From: Actinobacteria bacterium UBA2272
Lineage (GTDB): Bacteria > Actinomycetota > Coriobacteriia > Anaerosomatales > Anaerosomataceae
Length of the DNA: 64,000 bases
Direction: 5' to 3'
Assembly (NCBI GenBank): GCA_002347725.1
Contig: DDXA01000004.1
Location: 372,001-436,000 of the forward strand
Shown here: piece by piece, positions 25,119 to 32,954 of the stretch
Position numbering within the stretch: the first letter of the stretch is position 1
Layout: the number at the start of each line of letters is the position of its first letter
The notes under the pieces: generated by a model
What the model was told of the DNA's origin: nothing
Seen by the model: only the letters and a program-made list of their open reading frames with translations
The model's database searches: none
Made by a program: the position numbers and the translations under genes

Positions 25119-25568
25119 TCACACCACCATCGGCTCACCCGTCGCGCCAAACGGCTCGAGGCTCATCCCCGGACGGTACGTCGTGCCGTCGGGCATCGTG
25201 GCGCCACCCAGATCGGCGCGTGAGAGATCCGCTCCGGTGAGGTCCGCGCCGGTCAGATCAGCGCGATGAAGGCTGGCTGACACAAGGTCGGCCCCGGCGA
25301 AAATGGCGCCCGTGCAGACCGCATCCAGTAGCGATGCGCCCGAGAGGTCGGCTCCCGACAGATCGGCGTCGCGGAGATACGCCTTGCCCAGAGCCGCACC
25401 CGCCAGACTCGCCCGGCGCAGGTCACACTCCGTGAAGTTGGCCATGCTCAGACCGAGCCCGGCCAGGTCCGTGCCGCTCAGGTCGAAGTTGCTGAAGTTG
25501 CGGTTCCCCTGCTCGTAGCGCGCGATGACGTCCTCGCGCGAGAGCGTGCCCATCCATGCGTCGCTCAC
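25119..25568 (-). CDS. Pentapeptide-repeat protein
   Basis: A 149-residue protein with about 18-20 A(D/N)LxX pentapeptides (for example LRDADLSGADLSGASLLDAV and LHRADLTGADLTGADLSRAD), which fold as a right-handed quadrilateral beta-helix. A short N-terminal segment (SREDVIARYEQGNRNF) and a capped C-terminal tail are present. GTG 25568 follows AAGGGGG by five bases. Some family members protect gyrase by DNA mimicry, but the sequence does not show a function. Convergent with the PIN gene. Confidence 0.85.
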   Translation of the reverse strand: MSDAWMGTLSREDVIARYEQGNRNFSNFDLSGTDLAGLGLSMANFTECDLRRASLAGAALGKAYLRDADLSGADLSGASLLDAVCTGAIFAGADLVSASLHRADLTGADLTGADLSRADLGGATMPDGTTYRPGMSLEPFGATGEPMVV

Positions 25569-25618
25569 GATCGCCCCCTTGCCAGTTGGTCACCCCGGAC
25601 TCGCGGTCCCGTGCACCG

Positions 25619-27943
25619 TCACCCCCGCCTCCCCGCGTTGAGGAGCCACACGATCGTGTCGAGCGCGCGGAACGAGAGCTTCCCGCCCGCTGCCATCACG
25701 AGTCCGCGCAGCGGCATCTCCTCGATGACACGCTCCACCATCGCCGCACGCGTGGGGTCGTCTCCGGCGATGCCGGCCAGCTGCCTGCGCACCGCCGCCA
25801 TGAGCGCCCGCCGCAGCAGTCGGCCGCGCCGTGTCTGCGCAAGGTCGCCGATCGTGGACGTCCGCCGGTAGGGCAACAGCGCTTCGGGCTCCGGCGGGGC
25901 CGGCTGCGAGAATGGCGCCCCGGGCACGAAGTCGCTCATCACGGTGACGGTCGCACGCCCGACGATCTCCTCGGCAGAGGACCCCACGAGCACCTCGAAC
26001 TCCCCGCCCTCGATCCGCCACTCCCCGCTGCCCACATCCCACAACGCGAACGCGCGCGGCCCCAGCGTGACGTGCGCCTCGCGCGTCTCGCCTGGCTCGA
26101 GGCCGAGCTTCGCGAAGCCGCGAAGCTCCCGGTCGGGCCGCGGCACGGTCGACGCCACGTCGCGCACGTACACCTGCACCACAGCCGCACCGGCGCGCGT
26201 GCCGGTGTTGGTGACCGGCACGGTGAGAACCGTGCTCCCGACCTCGGCGATGCGCGCGGCCGACAGACCTGGCGTGCCGAACGCGAACGTCGTGTACGCC
26301 AGCCCGTGCCCGAAGCAGAAGCGAGCCGGCACGCCCGCGGTCGTGAAGTGCCGGTACCCGACGTTGAGTCCCTCGCGGTACTGCACCTGCCGTGGGTGAC
26401 CGGGGAAGTTCGCGCTGGCCGGCACGTCGGCAAGCGCCAGTGGCCACGTCTCGGCAAGCCTGCCCGCAGGCGCCACGTCGCCAAAGAGCACATCGGCGAT
26501 CGCCGACCCGCTCGCCTGTCCGCCGAGGTAGCCGAGGACGACGGCGGCCGGCTTCCCGGCCCACGGCAGCCCGGCGGGCGACCCGCACGAGAGCACCACT
26601 ACCGTGCGCGGGTTGGCGGCGCAGACCGCCTCCACGAGGCAGTCGTGCGATGAGGGAAGCCGCAGGTCGGTGCGGTCGAAACCCTCGGACTCGTAGACGG
26701 GCGGCAGGCCGACGAACACGAGCGCCACGTCGGCCGCAGCCGCAGCGGCGGCAGCCTCGGCCTCGCCGCCGGGCAGCGCCTCGCCGGTGACCGGGTCGTA
26801 CGCGGCCACGTAGTGCACCTCGGCCGCGGCCACACGGGCGCGTATCGCGTCGAGCGCGGTATCCAGACGCGTGGGCACGATCTCCGAGCTGCCGGCGCCC
26901 TGGTAGCGCGGGCGGGCGGCAAACGCGCCGATGACCGCGATGTGGGCCGGTGCGCCAAGCGGGAGGATGCCGTCGTTGGCCAGCAGCACGGTCGACTCGG
27001 CGGCTGCACGCCGCGCGAGCGCGTGGTGAGCCTCGGCGTCGCAGGTGGCGTCCGGATCGAGCTCGGCGGCGCCCGCAAGCGCGAGAGCGACCACCCGCCC
27101 GGCGCACGCGTCGATGTCGGCCTCGGCCAGACGTCCCCCGGCCACCGCGGCGCGCAGCACCCCGGCGCTGGCGCCCGGACCGGGCATCTCGAGGTCGAGC
27201 CCGGCGGCCACACCGGCTGCGCGGTCGTTGACGGCGCCCCAGTCGCTCATCACCAGGCCGCCAAAGCCCCAGGCGTCGCGCAGCACGCCGGTCAGGAGCC
27301 ACCGGCTGTCCGAGCAGTAGACGCCGTTGATGCGGTTGTACGCGCACATCACCGCCCACGGCCGCCCCTCGGTCACCGCGATCTCAAAGCCGGTGAGGTA
27401 GAGCTCGCGCAGCGTGCGCTCGTCGACGACCGCATCGACGACCATCCGATTCGCTTCCTGGTTGTTGACCGCGAAGTGCTTCACGCACGCGCCCACGCCG
27501 ACGCTCTGCAGTCCGCGCACGAGCCCGGCCGCCATCGTGCCGCCAAGCAGCGGATCTTCCGAGAAGTACTCGAAGTTGCGCCCGCAGCACGGGTGCCGCT
27601 TGAGGTTGAGCCCCGGGCCGAGCACCACCGAGACGCCGCTTGCCTTCGCCTCCGCGCCGATCGCGCGGCCGACCTCCCCGGCGAGCGCCGGGTCCCACGA
27701 ACACGCGAGTGTGGCGGCCGTGGGGAAGCACGTGGCCGGCTCGCTTGCGGCCATGCCGACCACCTCGGGCGAGCCGAGCTGCTTGCGCAGGCCGTGCGGC
27801 CCGTCGGCGACCCAGATGCGCGGCACGTCGGCCACCCCGGCGACGTTCCACATGTCGCGTCCGGCGAGAAGCGCGATCTTCTCGGCAAGCGTGAGGCCGG
27901 CGACGATCCCGGCGGCGAGGGTGTTGGTGTCGCCGTGCGTCAT
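25619..27943 (-). CDS. Glycoside hydrolase family 3 (beta-glucosidase-like)
   Basis: A 774-residue GH3 enzyme. The (beta/alpha)8 domain contains WVADGPHGLRKQ, KHFAVNNQEANRM and the nucleophile Asp in GGLVMSDWGAVNDRAAG. The alpha/beta sandwich follows (about 330-560; SSEIVPTRLDTAL, GYLGGQASGSAIADVLFGD), then a C-terminal fibronectin III-like domain with VPVTNTGTRAGAAVVQVYV. No signal peptide, so it is cytoplasmic and presumably acts on imported oligosaccharides. ATG 27943 follows GAGG. The enzyme's exact sugar is not deducible. No transporter is adjacent. Confidence 0.9.
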   Translation of the reverse strand: MTHGDTNTLAAGIVAGLTLAEKIALLAGRDMWNVAGVADVPRIWVADGPHGLRKQLGSPEVVGMAASEPATCFPTAATLACSWDPALAGEVGRAIGAEAKASGVSVVLGPGLNLKRHPCCGRNFEYFSEDPLLGGTMAAGLVRGLQSVGVGACVKHFAVNNQEANRMVVDAVVDERTLRELYLTGFEIAVTEGRPWAVMCAYNRINGVYCSDSRWLLTGVLRDAWGFGGLVMSDWGAVNDRAAGVAAGLDLEMPGPGASAGVLRAAVAGGRLAEADIDACAGRVVALALAGAAELDPDATCDAEAHHALARRAAAESTVLLANDGILPLGAPAHIAVIGAFAARPRYQGAGSSEIVPTRLDTALDAIRARVAAAEVHYVAAYDPVTGEALPGGEAEAAAAAAAADVALVFVGLPPVYESEGFDRTDLRLPSSHDCLVEAVCAANPRTVVVLSCGSPAGLPWAGKPAAVVLGYLGGQASGSAIADVLFGDVAPAGRLAETWPLALADVPASANFPGHPRQVQYREGLNVGYRHFTTAGVPARFCFGHGLAYTTFAFGTPGLSAARIAEVGSTVLTVPVTNTGTRAGAAVVQVYVRDVASTVPRPDRELRGFAKLGLEPGETREAHVTLGPRAFALWDVGSGEWRIEGGEFEVLVGSSAEEIVGRATVTVMSDFVPGAPFSQPAPPEPEALLPYRRTSTIGDLAQTRRGRLLRRALMAAVRRQLAGIAGDDPTRAAMVERVIEEMPLRGLVMAAGGKLSFRALDTIVWLLNAGRRG

Positions 27944-28138
27944 GGTCCTCGGTCCCTGGTAGCCGGCGTGACGGTGGCGGGCTGGCCGATGAGCCCTCGC
28001 GAAGAAGACTACTCCTCCGGGCCGATGACGGCAGCCCCGCGCCGCGCCGAGCGGCACGAAACTTGCGGAATATGGCATACTCTTATGCATTCTGTTCGCG
28101 ATTTGCTCACGAACTGCACCCGCCGGAGGCACGTATAC

Positions 28139-30490
28139 GTGAACGTGACCCAGGCCAGGCCCGGGATACCCGCGTGGGGCACGCTGCTTGTGCTCTGCGT
28201 CCTGGCCGTTCTCTGTGGCGCTCAGACCGCGGTTGCCTATCCCAACCCTGACGCCACATACCCCGATGGTCTGGCGCGCGCCGGCTGCATCGACTGCCAC
28301 GGCAACGAGCAGGCCGACCTTCTCGATCCCGGGACCGACCCCGCCCTGCTCGCCGACATCCGCAAGGGACCTCACGGCAACTACCGGACGACCACCGGCA
28401 AGTGCCAGACCTGCCATGACATCCACGCGGCGCCCGATTCGAGGCTGCTCCCCGCCCAGACGATCGAGGGCGTCTGCGAGTCGTGCCACGACGGCACCGG
28501 CGGGACGGGTGTCTACGGCGTGGTCAAGGCCCGCACGGGAGTGGACGCGACCGCCGGTCATCGCGTGGGTCAGACCAACGTCGTGCCCGGCGGAGACCCG
28601 GCCGGCGGCTCCGCCGTCGTTGCCTTCTCCGGCGCGGACGACACGCTCACCTGCACCGACTGCCACTCACCTCACGACTCGCAGACGGTGGAACCGTTCA
28701 CCGGAGATCGGCTCCGAAGCGCGCCCGCAAGCGAGACGGCCTACGCCACCAAGACCACCCGTCTGCTCAGGTCACAACCCACCGGCGCCGACGCGCCGGT
28801 AGCCGAGTATGGAGCGGGCTGGTGTGCCGGGTGCCACAAAGGCCGACTCGGCCAGCATGACGAGGACTCCGGGGCCATGCAGAACCACCCGGTCATGGAC
28901 GACGACTCCTACACGTACGAGGAGTTGCCCGTCGTGACAGGCGTCGGCTCCATCACAACCGAGCTCGGGTCGCTCGGTCAGAGTAATCGCGGTTACGTGA
29001 TGCCCGGACCGGCGCTTGGAGAACCCACCCTGAAGACGCCTCTTCAGGAGGGCGCGGCCCCACTGTGTCAGCAGTGTCATGAAGATGGACGCGATGTGGG
29101 TCCGTCGGCCCGGAAGACCAACCCGACGCTCACCGACGCCGATCAGGAGTTCCGCGTCACCGCGTACGGAGCGGACGCGGACCCCACCGATAACCCGCGG
29201 TTCCAGACCTTCCCGCACGAGAGCGACCGCGCGAACCTCCTCGTGCGCGCCCCCGAGCCTGCCGAGCCCAACAGCCTGTGCCTGAACTGCCACTCGCTCG
29301 TACATGACGCGGCACCGGGAAGCGGCTACGTCCGGGTGTTCGACGAGAAGCACGATGACGTGTCGAGCCCCGATGACGGCATCGACGCCCCGTGCACCAC
29401 GTGTCACGTCACGGACCTCCTGCCAACGCACGGGGACCGGTGCGTCGCATGTCACGCGACGCCGTACGATACGCTCGAACCCGGCTGGGGCAGTGGCTGC
29501 CAGCAGGGTGAGTGTCACGTGACCTATCACGATGGGCCGTTCGACGCACACTGGGAGGCGTACGACGCGGGGTGCGACTCGTGCCACCCGTCCGGGTGGT
29601 GGCCGAGGCCGATGGATTGCCTCAACTGCCATGCCAGCCCGGCCAGCGCGTCCCTGCCCGTGACATCGTCGAACGCGCTGACGGCCTACGATGGCGCGGC
29701 GCTCATACGGTTCACGATCGCCAAAGGCGGCAAGGCGGCGATCGGCACGACGTACTATCGCGTCGCTGGCGGGCCGGTGCTCACCGGCAAGACCGCGCTC
29801 GTCGTTGCGCCGGGTGAGCACACGATCGAGTTCTGGTCGGTCGACCAGAACGGGCTTGCCGAGGCGACACACAAGACCGCCGACTTCACGATCGTCGAGG
29901 ACGTGACCGCCCCGGTCACGACCTCCAATGCGCAGACCACCTACTACTGGTACAACGCCTCGATCACTCTGACGGCGACCGATGCGAGCACGCATGGCGT
30001 GAAGGCCACCTACTACTCACTTGATGACGGCCCGACACAGACCGGCACGTTCGTGAGCGTCCCGGCGGTCGACGGGGTGGTTCCGCACACGCTCACGTTC
30101 TGGTCCGAGGACTGGTCGGGCAACGTCGAGAGCCCCACCACCGTGAACTTCACGATCATCCGCCAGACGGGGACGATCAGGCTGGTCTGGGGCGACTCGG
30201 ACATCGAGGGACAACCCGGTCCGGATGAAGATGAGTCGGCGAGCTGGACCGTTCGTCTCGGGGGCGCCACCGGCACCATCGTGGCCACGGGGAGCGACAC
30301 AGGGGCCGACTGGAGCGGCGTGAACGATATCGTCGTCCCCGTGCGGGCGACAGCCTACTACGTGCGTGTCGATTACGAGTACTGGGAGAATCTTGGCTTC
30401 CCCCACGGCTGGGAGTTGATCCCGGCCAGCAGAACCTTCCCGAGCGTCTTCGTGACCGAGCAGGGTGCCGTGATCCGCCTGTCCCACTGA
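28139..30490 (+). CDS. Exported multihaem c-type cytochrome with surface domains
   Basis: A 783-residue exported protein. A signal peptide (WGTLLVLCVLAVLCGAQTAV) is followed by 11 CxxCH haem motifs (CIDCH, CQTCH, CESCH, CTDCH, CAGCH, CQQCH, CLNCH, CTTCH, CVACH, CDSCH, CLNCH). There is also one CX4CH (CQQGECH), giving 12 potential haem sites in the first two thirds. The last third has two chitobiase/Ig-like repeats (TYYRVAGGPVLTG and TYYSLDDGPTQTG types) and a final beta domain. GTG 28139 follows GGAGG by nine bases; ATG 28085 is an alternative. It may carry electrons outside the membrane or act as a decahaem-like reductase component. No quinol oxidase gene is next to it. Confidence 0.88.
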   Translation: MNVTQARPGIPAWGTLLVLCVLAVLCGAQTAVAYPNPDATYPDGLARAGCIDCHGNEQADLLDPGTDPALLADIRKGPHGNYRTTTGKCQTCHDIHAAPDSRLLPAQTIEGVCESCHDGTGGTGVYGVVKARTGVDATAGHRVGQTNVVPGGDPAGGSAVVAFSGADDTLTCTDCHSPHDSQTVEPFTGDRLRSAPASETAYATKTTRLLRSQPTGADAPVAEYGAGWCAGCHKGRLGQHDEDSGAMQNHPVMDDDSYTYEELPVVTGVGSITTELGSLGQSNRGYVMPGPALGEPTLKTPLQEGAAPLCQQCHEDGRDVGPSARKTNPTLTDADQEFRVTAYGADADPTDNPRFQTFPHESDRANLLVRAPEPAEPNSLCLNCHSLVHDAAPGSGYVRVFDEKHDDVSSPDDGIDAPCTTCHVTDLLPTHGDRCVACHATPYDTLEPGWGSGCQQGECHVTYHDGPFDAHWEAYDAGCDSCHPSGWWPRPMDCLNCHASPASASLPVTSSNALTAYDGAALIRFTIAKGGKAAIGTTYYRVAGGPVLTGKTALVVAPGEHTIEFWSVDQNGLAEATHKTADFTIVEDVTAPVTTSNAQTTYYWYNASITLTATDASTHGVKATYYSLDDGPTQTGTFVSVPAVDGVVPHTLTFWSEDWSGNVESPTTVNFTIIRQTGTIRLVWGDSDIEGQPGPDEDESASWTVRLGGATGTIVATGSDTGADWSGVNDIVVPVRATAYYVRVDYEYWENLGFPHGWELIPASRTFPSVFVTEQGAVIRLSH

Positions 30491-30521
30491 GCGCAGGACG
30501 GCAGTGGCGTCCCGGAGCTGT

Positions 30522-31691
30522 CTACCCCACCGCCGCAACGATCCGGTCGATCGCCTCGTCGAGCACCGCGCGCGTGGTGGCGAAGTTGAGCCGAGCGAAG
30601 CCCTTCCCGTGCACGCCGAAGTCCGGACCCGTCCCGAGCGCCACCTTGGCGTGCTCGAGGAGCCACGCGGCCGGGTCGTCGCCGAGATCGTGCGCACGGA
30701 AGTCGAGCCACGCCAGGTAGGTCGCCTGGGGTGTCTGCACGCGCACCTCGGGAAGCTCGGCGTTCACACGCTCGATCAGGTGGTCCCGCTGGTTCTCGAG
30801 GAACGCGACCGTCTCGGCCAGCCACGGCCCGCCCTCGGTCCACGCGACACGCGTTGCCACTGCACCCGGCGTGCTCACGGCGCCGAGCAGGTGGTCGGGC
30901 AGCTCGGCGATCTTCGCCCGGAGCCGCTCATCGCCGATGTGGGCGACCGCGCAGCGCAGACCGGCGAGGTTGAAGGCCTTGCTTGCCGCGGCGACCGTGA
31001 CGATCCGGTCGGGCCTGAGGCCGGAAGACGCCGGGAACGGGACGTGCTGCTTCCCCGGGAAGACCACGTCGGCCCAGATCTCGTCGCTGATCACCAGCAG
31101 ATCGCGGTGCGCCGCCACCTCGGCCACCGCGGCGATCTCGTGCGGGCCGAACACGCGCCCGGTGGGGTTATGCGGACTGCATAAGAGCACCGCGCGGGTG
31201 GTGATCCCGCTGGCGGCCGCGCGCTCGATCGCCTCGTCGAGCGCGTCGCGCTCGAGACGCCACCCGACCGGGTCGAGCGGGCAGTCGACGATGCGTCGGC
31301 TGATGCCGGTCACCATGCGGAAGAACGGCGGGTAGACCGGCGTGAAGAGCACCACACCGTCACCCGGTTCGGTGCCGAGCCATAGCGCGAGGTGCACCGC
31401 CTGCAGCACGTCGGTGAAGACGCGCACGCGCGGGGGGTCCGGCCGCCAGTGGTGACGCGCTTCTGTCCAGTCTGCAAAGCACTCGGGAAGCGCCGCCGCC
31501 GCGTGGAAGTTGTAGCCGAAGTCGCCGCGCTCGATCAGATCCCGCAGCGCGTCGGTCACCGGCGGAGCCGTGCGCAGGTCCATGTCGGCCACCCAGCACG
31601 GCAGGACGTCGGCCGGGTAGCGCGTCCACTTCACGCCGGAAAGCGCACGAAGGCGGGCGAGATCGGAAGAAAGGTCGTCGTGCTCGGACAT
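30522..31691 (-). CDS. MalY/PatB-type PLP aminotransferase or C-S lyase
   Basis: A 389-residue fold-I PLP enzyme of the MalY/PatB (cystathionine beta-lyase-like) subfamily. The family N-terminus KWTRYPADVLPCWVADMD is clear. SPHNPTGRVFG holds the Asn of the PLP site, and the PLP Lys is in AAASKAFNLAG. LNFATTRAVLDEAIDRI ends the domain. ATG 31691 follows AGGAG by six bases. MalY/PatB proteins cleave cystathionine or cysteine conjugates, but many are aminotransferases. Convergent with the cytochrome gene. Confidence 0.9.
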   Translation of the reverse strand: MSEHDDLSSDLARLRALSGVKWTRYPADVLPCWVADMDLRTAPPVTDALRDLIERGDFGYNFHAAAALPECFADWTEARHHWRPDPPRVRVFTDVLQAVHLALWLGTEPGDGVVLFTPVYPPFFRMVTGISRRIVDCPLDPVGWRLERDALDEAIERAAASGITTRAVLLCSPHNPTGRVFGPHEIAAVAEVAAHRDLLVISDEIWADVVFPGKQHVPFPASSGLRPDRIVTVAAASKAFNLAGLRCAVAHIGDERLRAKIAELPDHLLGAVSTPGAVATRVAWTEGGPWLAETVAFLENQRDHLIERVNAELPEVRVQTPQATYLAWLDFRAHDLGDDPAAWLLEHAKVALGTGPDFGVHGKGFARLNFATTRAVLDEAIDRIVAAVG

Positions 31692-31743
31692 GGACGGCTC
31701 CTGTCGTGGGGCTCTTCACGAGCGTGCGATACGGACTCTCACC

Positions 31744-32838
31744 TCACACCTTCGGCGGCATCGGTGTGCCACTGCCGCCCTTGCTGCTCGCCAGACGCGT
31801 CACGTCCACGGCGGCGATCTCGTCGGCCAGCCCCTCGAGCGCCGCGAGGCGTGCCCAGACCATCGCGGTAGCCAGCGCCGACGGCTCCTTCTTCTGCCCG
31901 AGGCTCAGCCACTCCCAGCCCTTGAACGCCGAGAGCGGCGTCACCCGACCGTCGGCGGCCACGTTATAGGCGAGCAGACAGGCGGCGATCTCGGCGAGCG
32001 ACGCGCGGTCCTCGGCCGAGTGCCGCCACGCCTCCGGCAGGCGCGCGAGCGTGTCGACCACCTCGTACGCGCCGTACCACGCAGGGGGCCACTTCACCTG
32101 CTTGAACTGCCTGCCGTGTCCCATCATGTACGGCTTGCGCGTGCCGCGCTGCCGCCAGATCTCGAGCGAGGTGTGCGCCACGTCGACGAGCCACGCAGGG
32201 CGCTCGGCTGCGGGAAGCCAGCTGAACGCCCGCAGCGCTTCGAGCGTGGCCTGAGGGCACGGCTCGCTCGCACGCCCGGGGCCCCGGAAGCCGGTTGCCG
32301 GGTCGGGACGACACCCCCACGCCAGGCCGAGGTCGGTGCGCACCAGGTCGGCCTCGGCAGCGGCGAGCGCCCGGAGCACTCGCGGGTCGCGCGCACGGCC
32401 GAAGCGACCGGCCACGTCCGCGATCGCGTGCGTGTCGCAGTGCAGGCACCCCCACACGGGCGGGCCCGAGCGCTGGGCGGCGTACGCCATGAAGCGGCCG
32501 TCGGCGTCGGTGTGCGCGAGCATCTGCTCGAGCAGGAGCCCGATCCGTGGGTCATCGTCGGCACTCAGACCGAACTCGCCCAGCAGGTCGAGCACGTTGG
32601 TGGCAAGCTGCGGCTTGTCGTGGCCGCTCACATCGGCCGGCTCTTCGGCCGAGGCCGGCAGCAGACCGAGCAGCCGCGCGGTGCGCTCGTCGGCGAGCAC
32701 CTCGGCGTGCGCGGCGGCAAGAGCGACGGCACCGCCGTCCGACAGCCACCTGAGCGCGATCCAGCGTGCCTGCGGCTCGTCGGATGCGAGCAGCCATGGC
32801 GTTGGATCGTCCCTGCCGAGCCGCGCGTGGAGCGACAT
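31744..32838 (-). CDS. Predicted alpha/alpha-toroid (squalene cyclase/prenyltransferase-like) protein
   Basis: A 364-residue soluble protein made of helical repeats. It has HLxxLG-like and W-x-x-x-L patterns and several stretches of the alpha/alpha toroid type (WGCLHCDTHAIADVAGRF, PAWLVDVAHTSLEIW, ASLAEIAACLLAYNV). Cys-containing WGCLHCDTHA may bind metal. Start ATG 32838, after GGGGTG. No enzymatic motif was identified (no DxDD, no QW box of triterpene cyclases). It precedes the MalY gene on the same strand. Annotation is structural only. Confidence 0.6.
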   Translation of the reverse strand: MSLHARLGRDDPTPWLLASDEPQARWIALRWLSDGGAVALAAAHAEVLADERTARLLGLLPASAEEPADVSGHDKPQLATNVLDLLGEFGLSADDDPRIGLLLEQMLAHTDADGRFMAYAAQRSGPPVWGCLHCDTHAIADVAGRFGRARDPRVLRALAAAEADLVRTDLGLAWGCRPDPATGFRGPGRASEPCPQATLEALRAFSWLPAAERPAWLVDVAHTSLEIWRQRGTRKPYMMGHGRQFKQVKWPPAWYGAYEVVDTLARLPEAWRHSAEDRASLAEIAACLLAYNVAADGRVTPLSAFKGWEWLSLGQKKEPSALATAMVWARLAALEGLADEIAAVDVTRLASSKGGSGTPMPPKV

Positions 32839-32879
32839 GCGGAGCACCCCCTGTGTAGAGGATAGCGCGAAGGAGGCCC

Positions 32880-32918
32880 GCGTGATGAGGCCCCCGACTC
32901 GCAGGGGCCCCATCACGC
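32880..32918. terminator. Strong stem-loop downstream of the metalloprotease gene
   Basis: GCGTGATG-A-GGCCCC pairs with GGGGCC-C-CATCACGC around a short loop, a near-perfect 14-15 bp stem. It lies between the end of the minus-strand metalloprotease gene (32955) and the start of the next minus-strand gene (32838). There is no U-tract. Confidence 0.6.
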
Positions 32919-32954
32919 ACGATGCATACCACGCGCACCGCTAACGCGGCGCGG

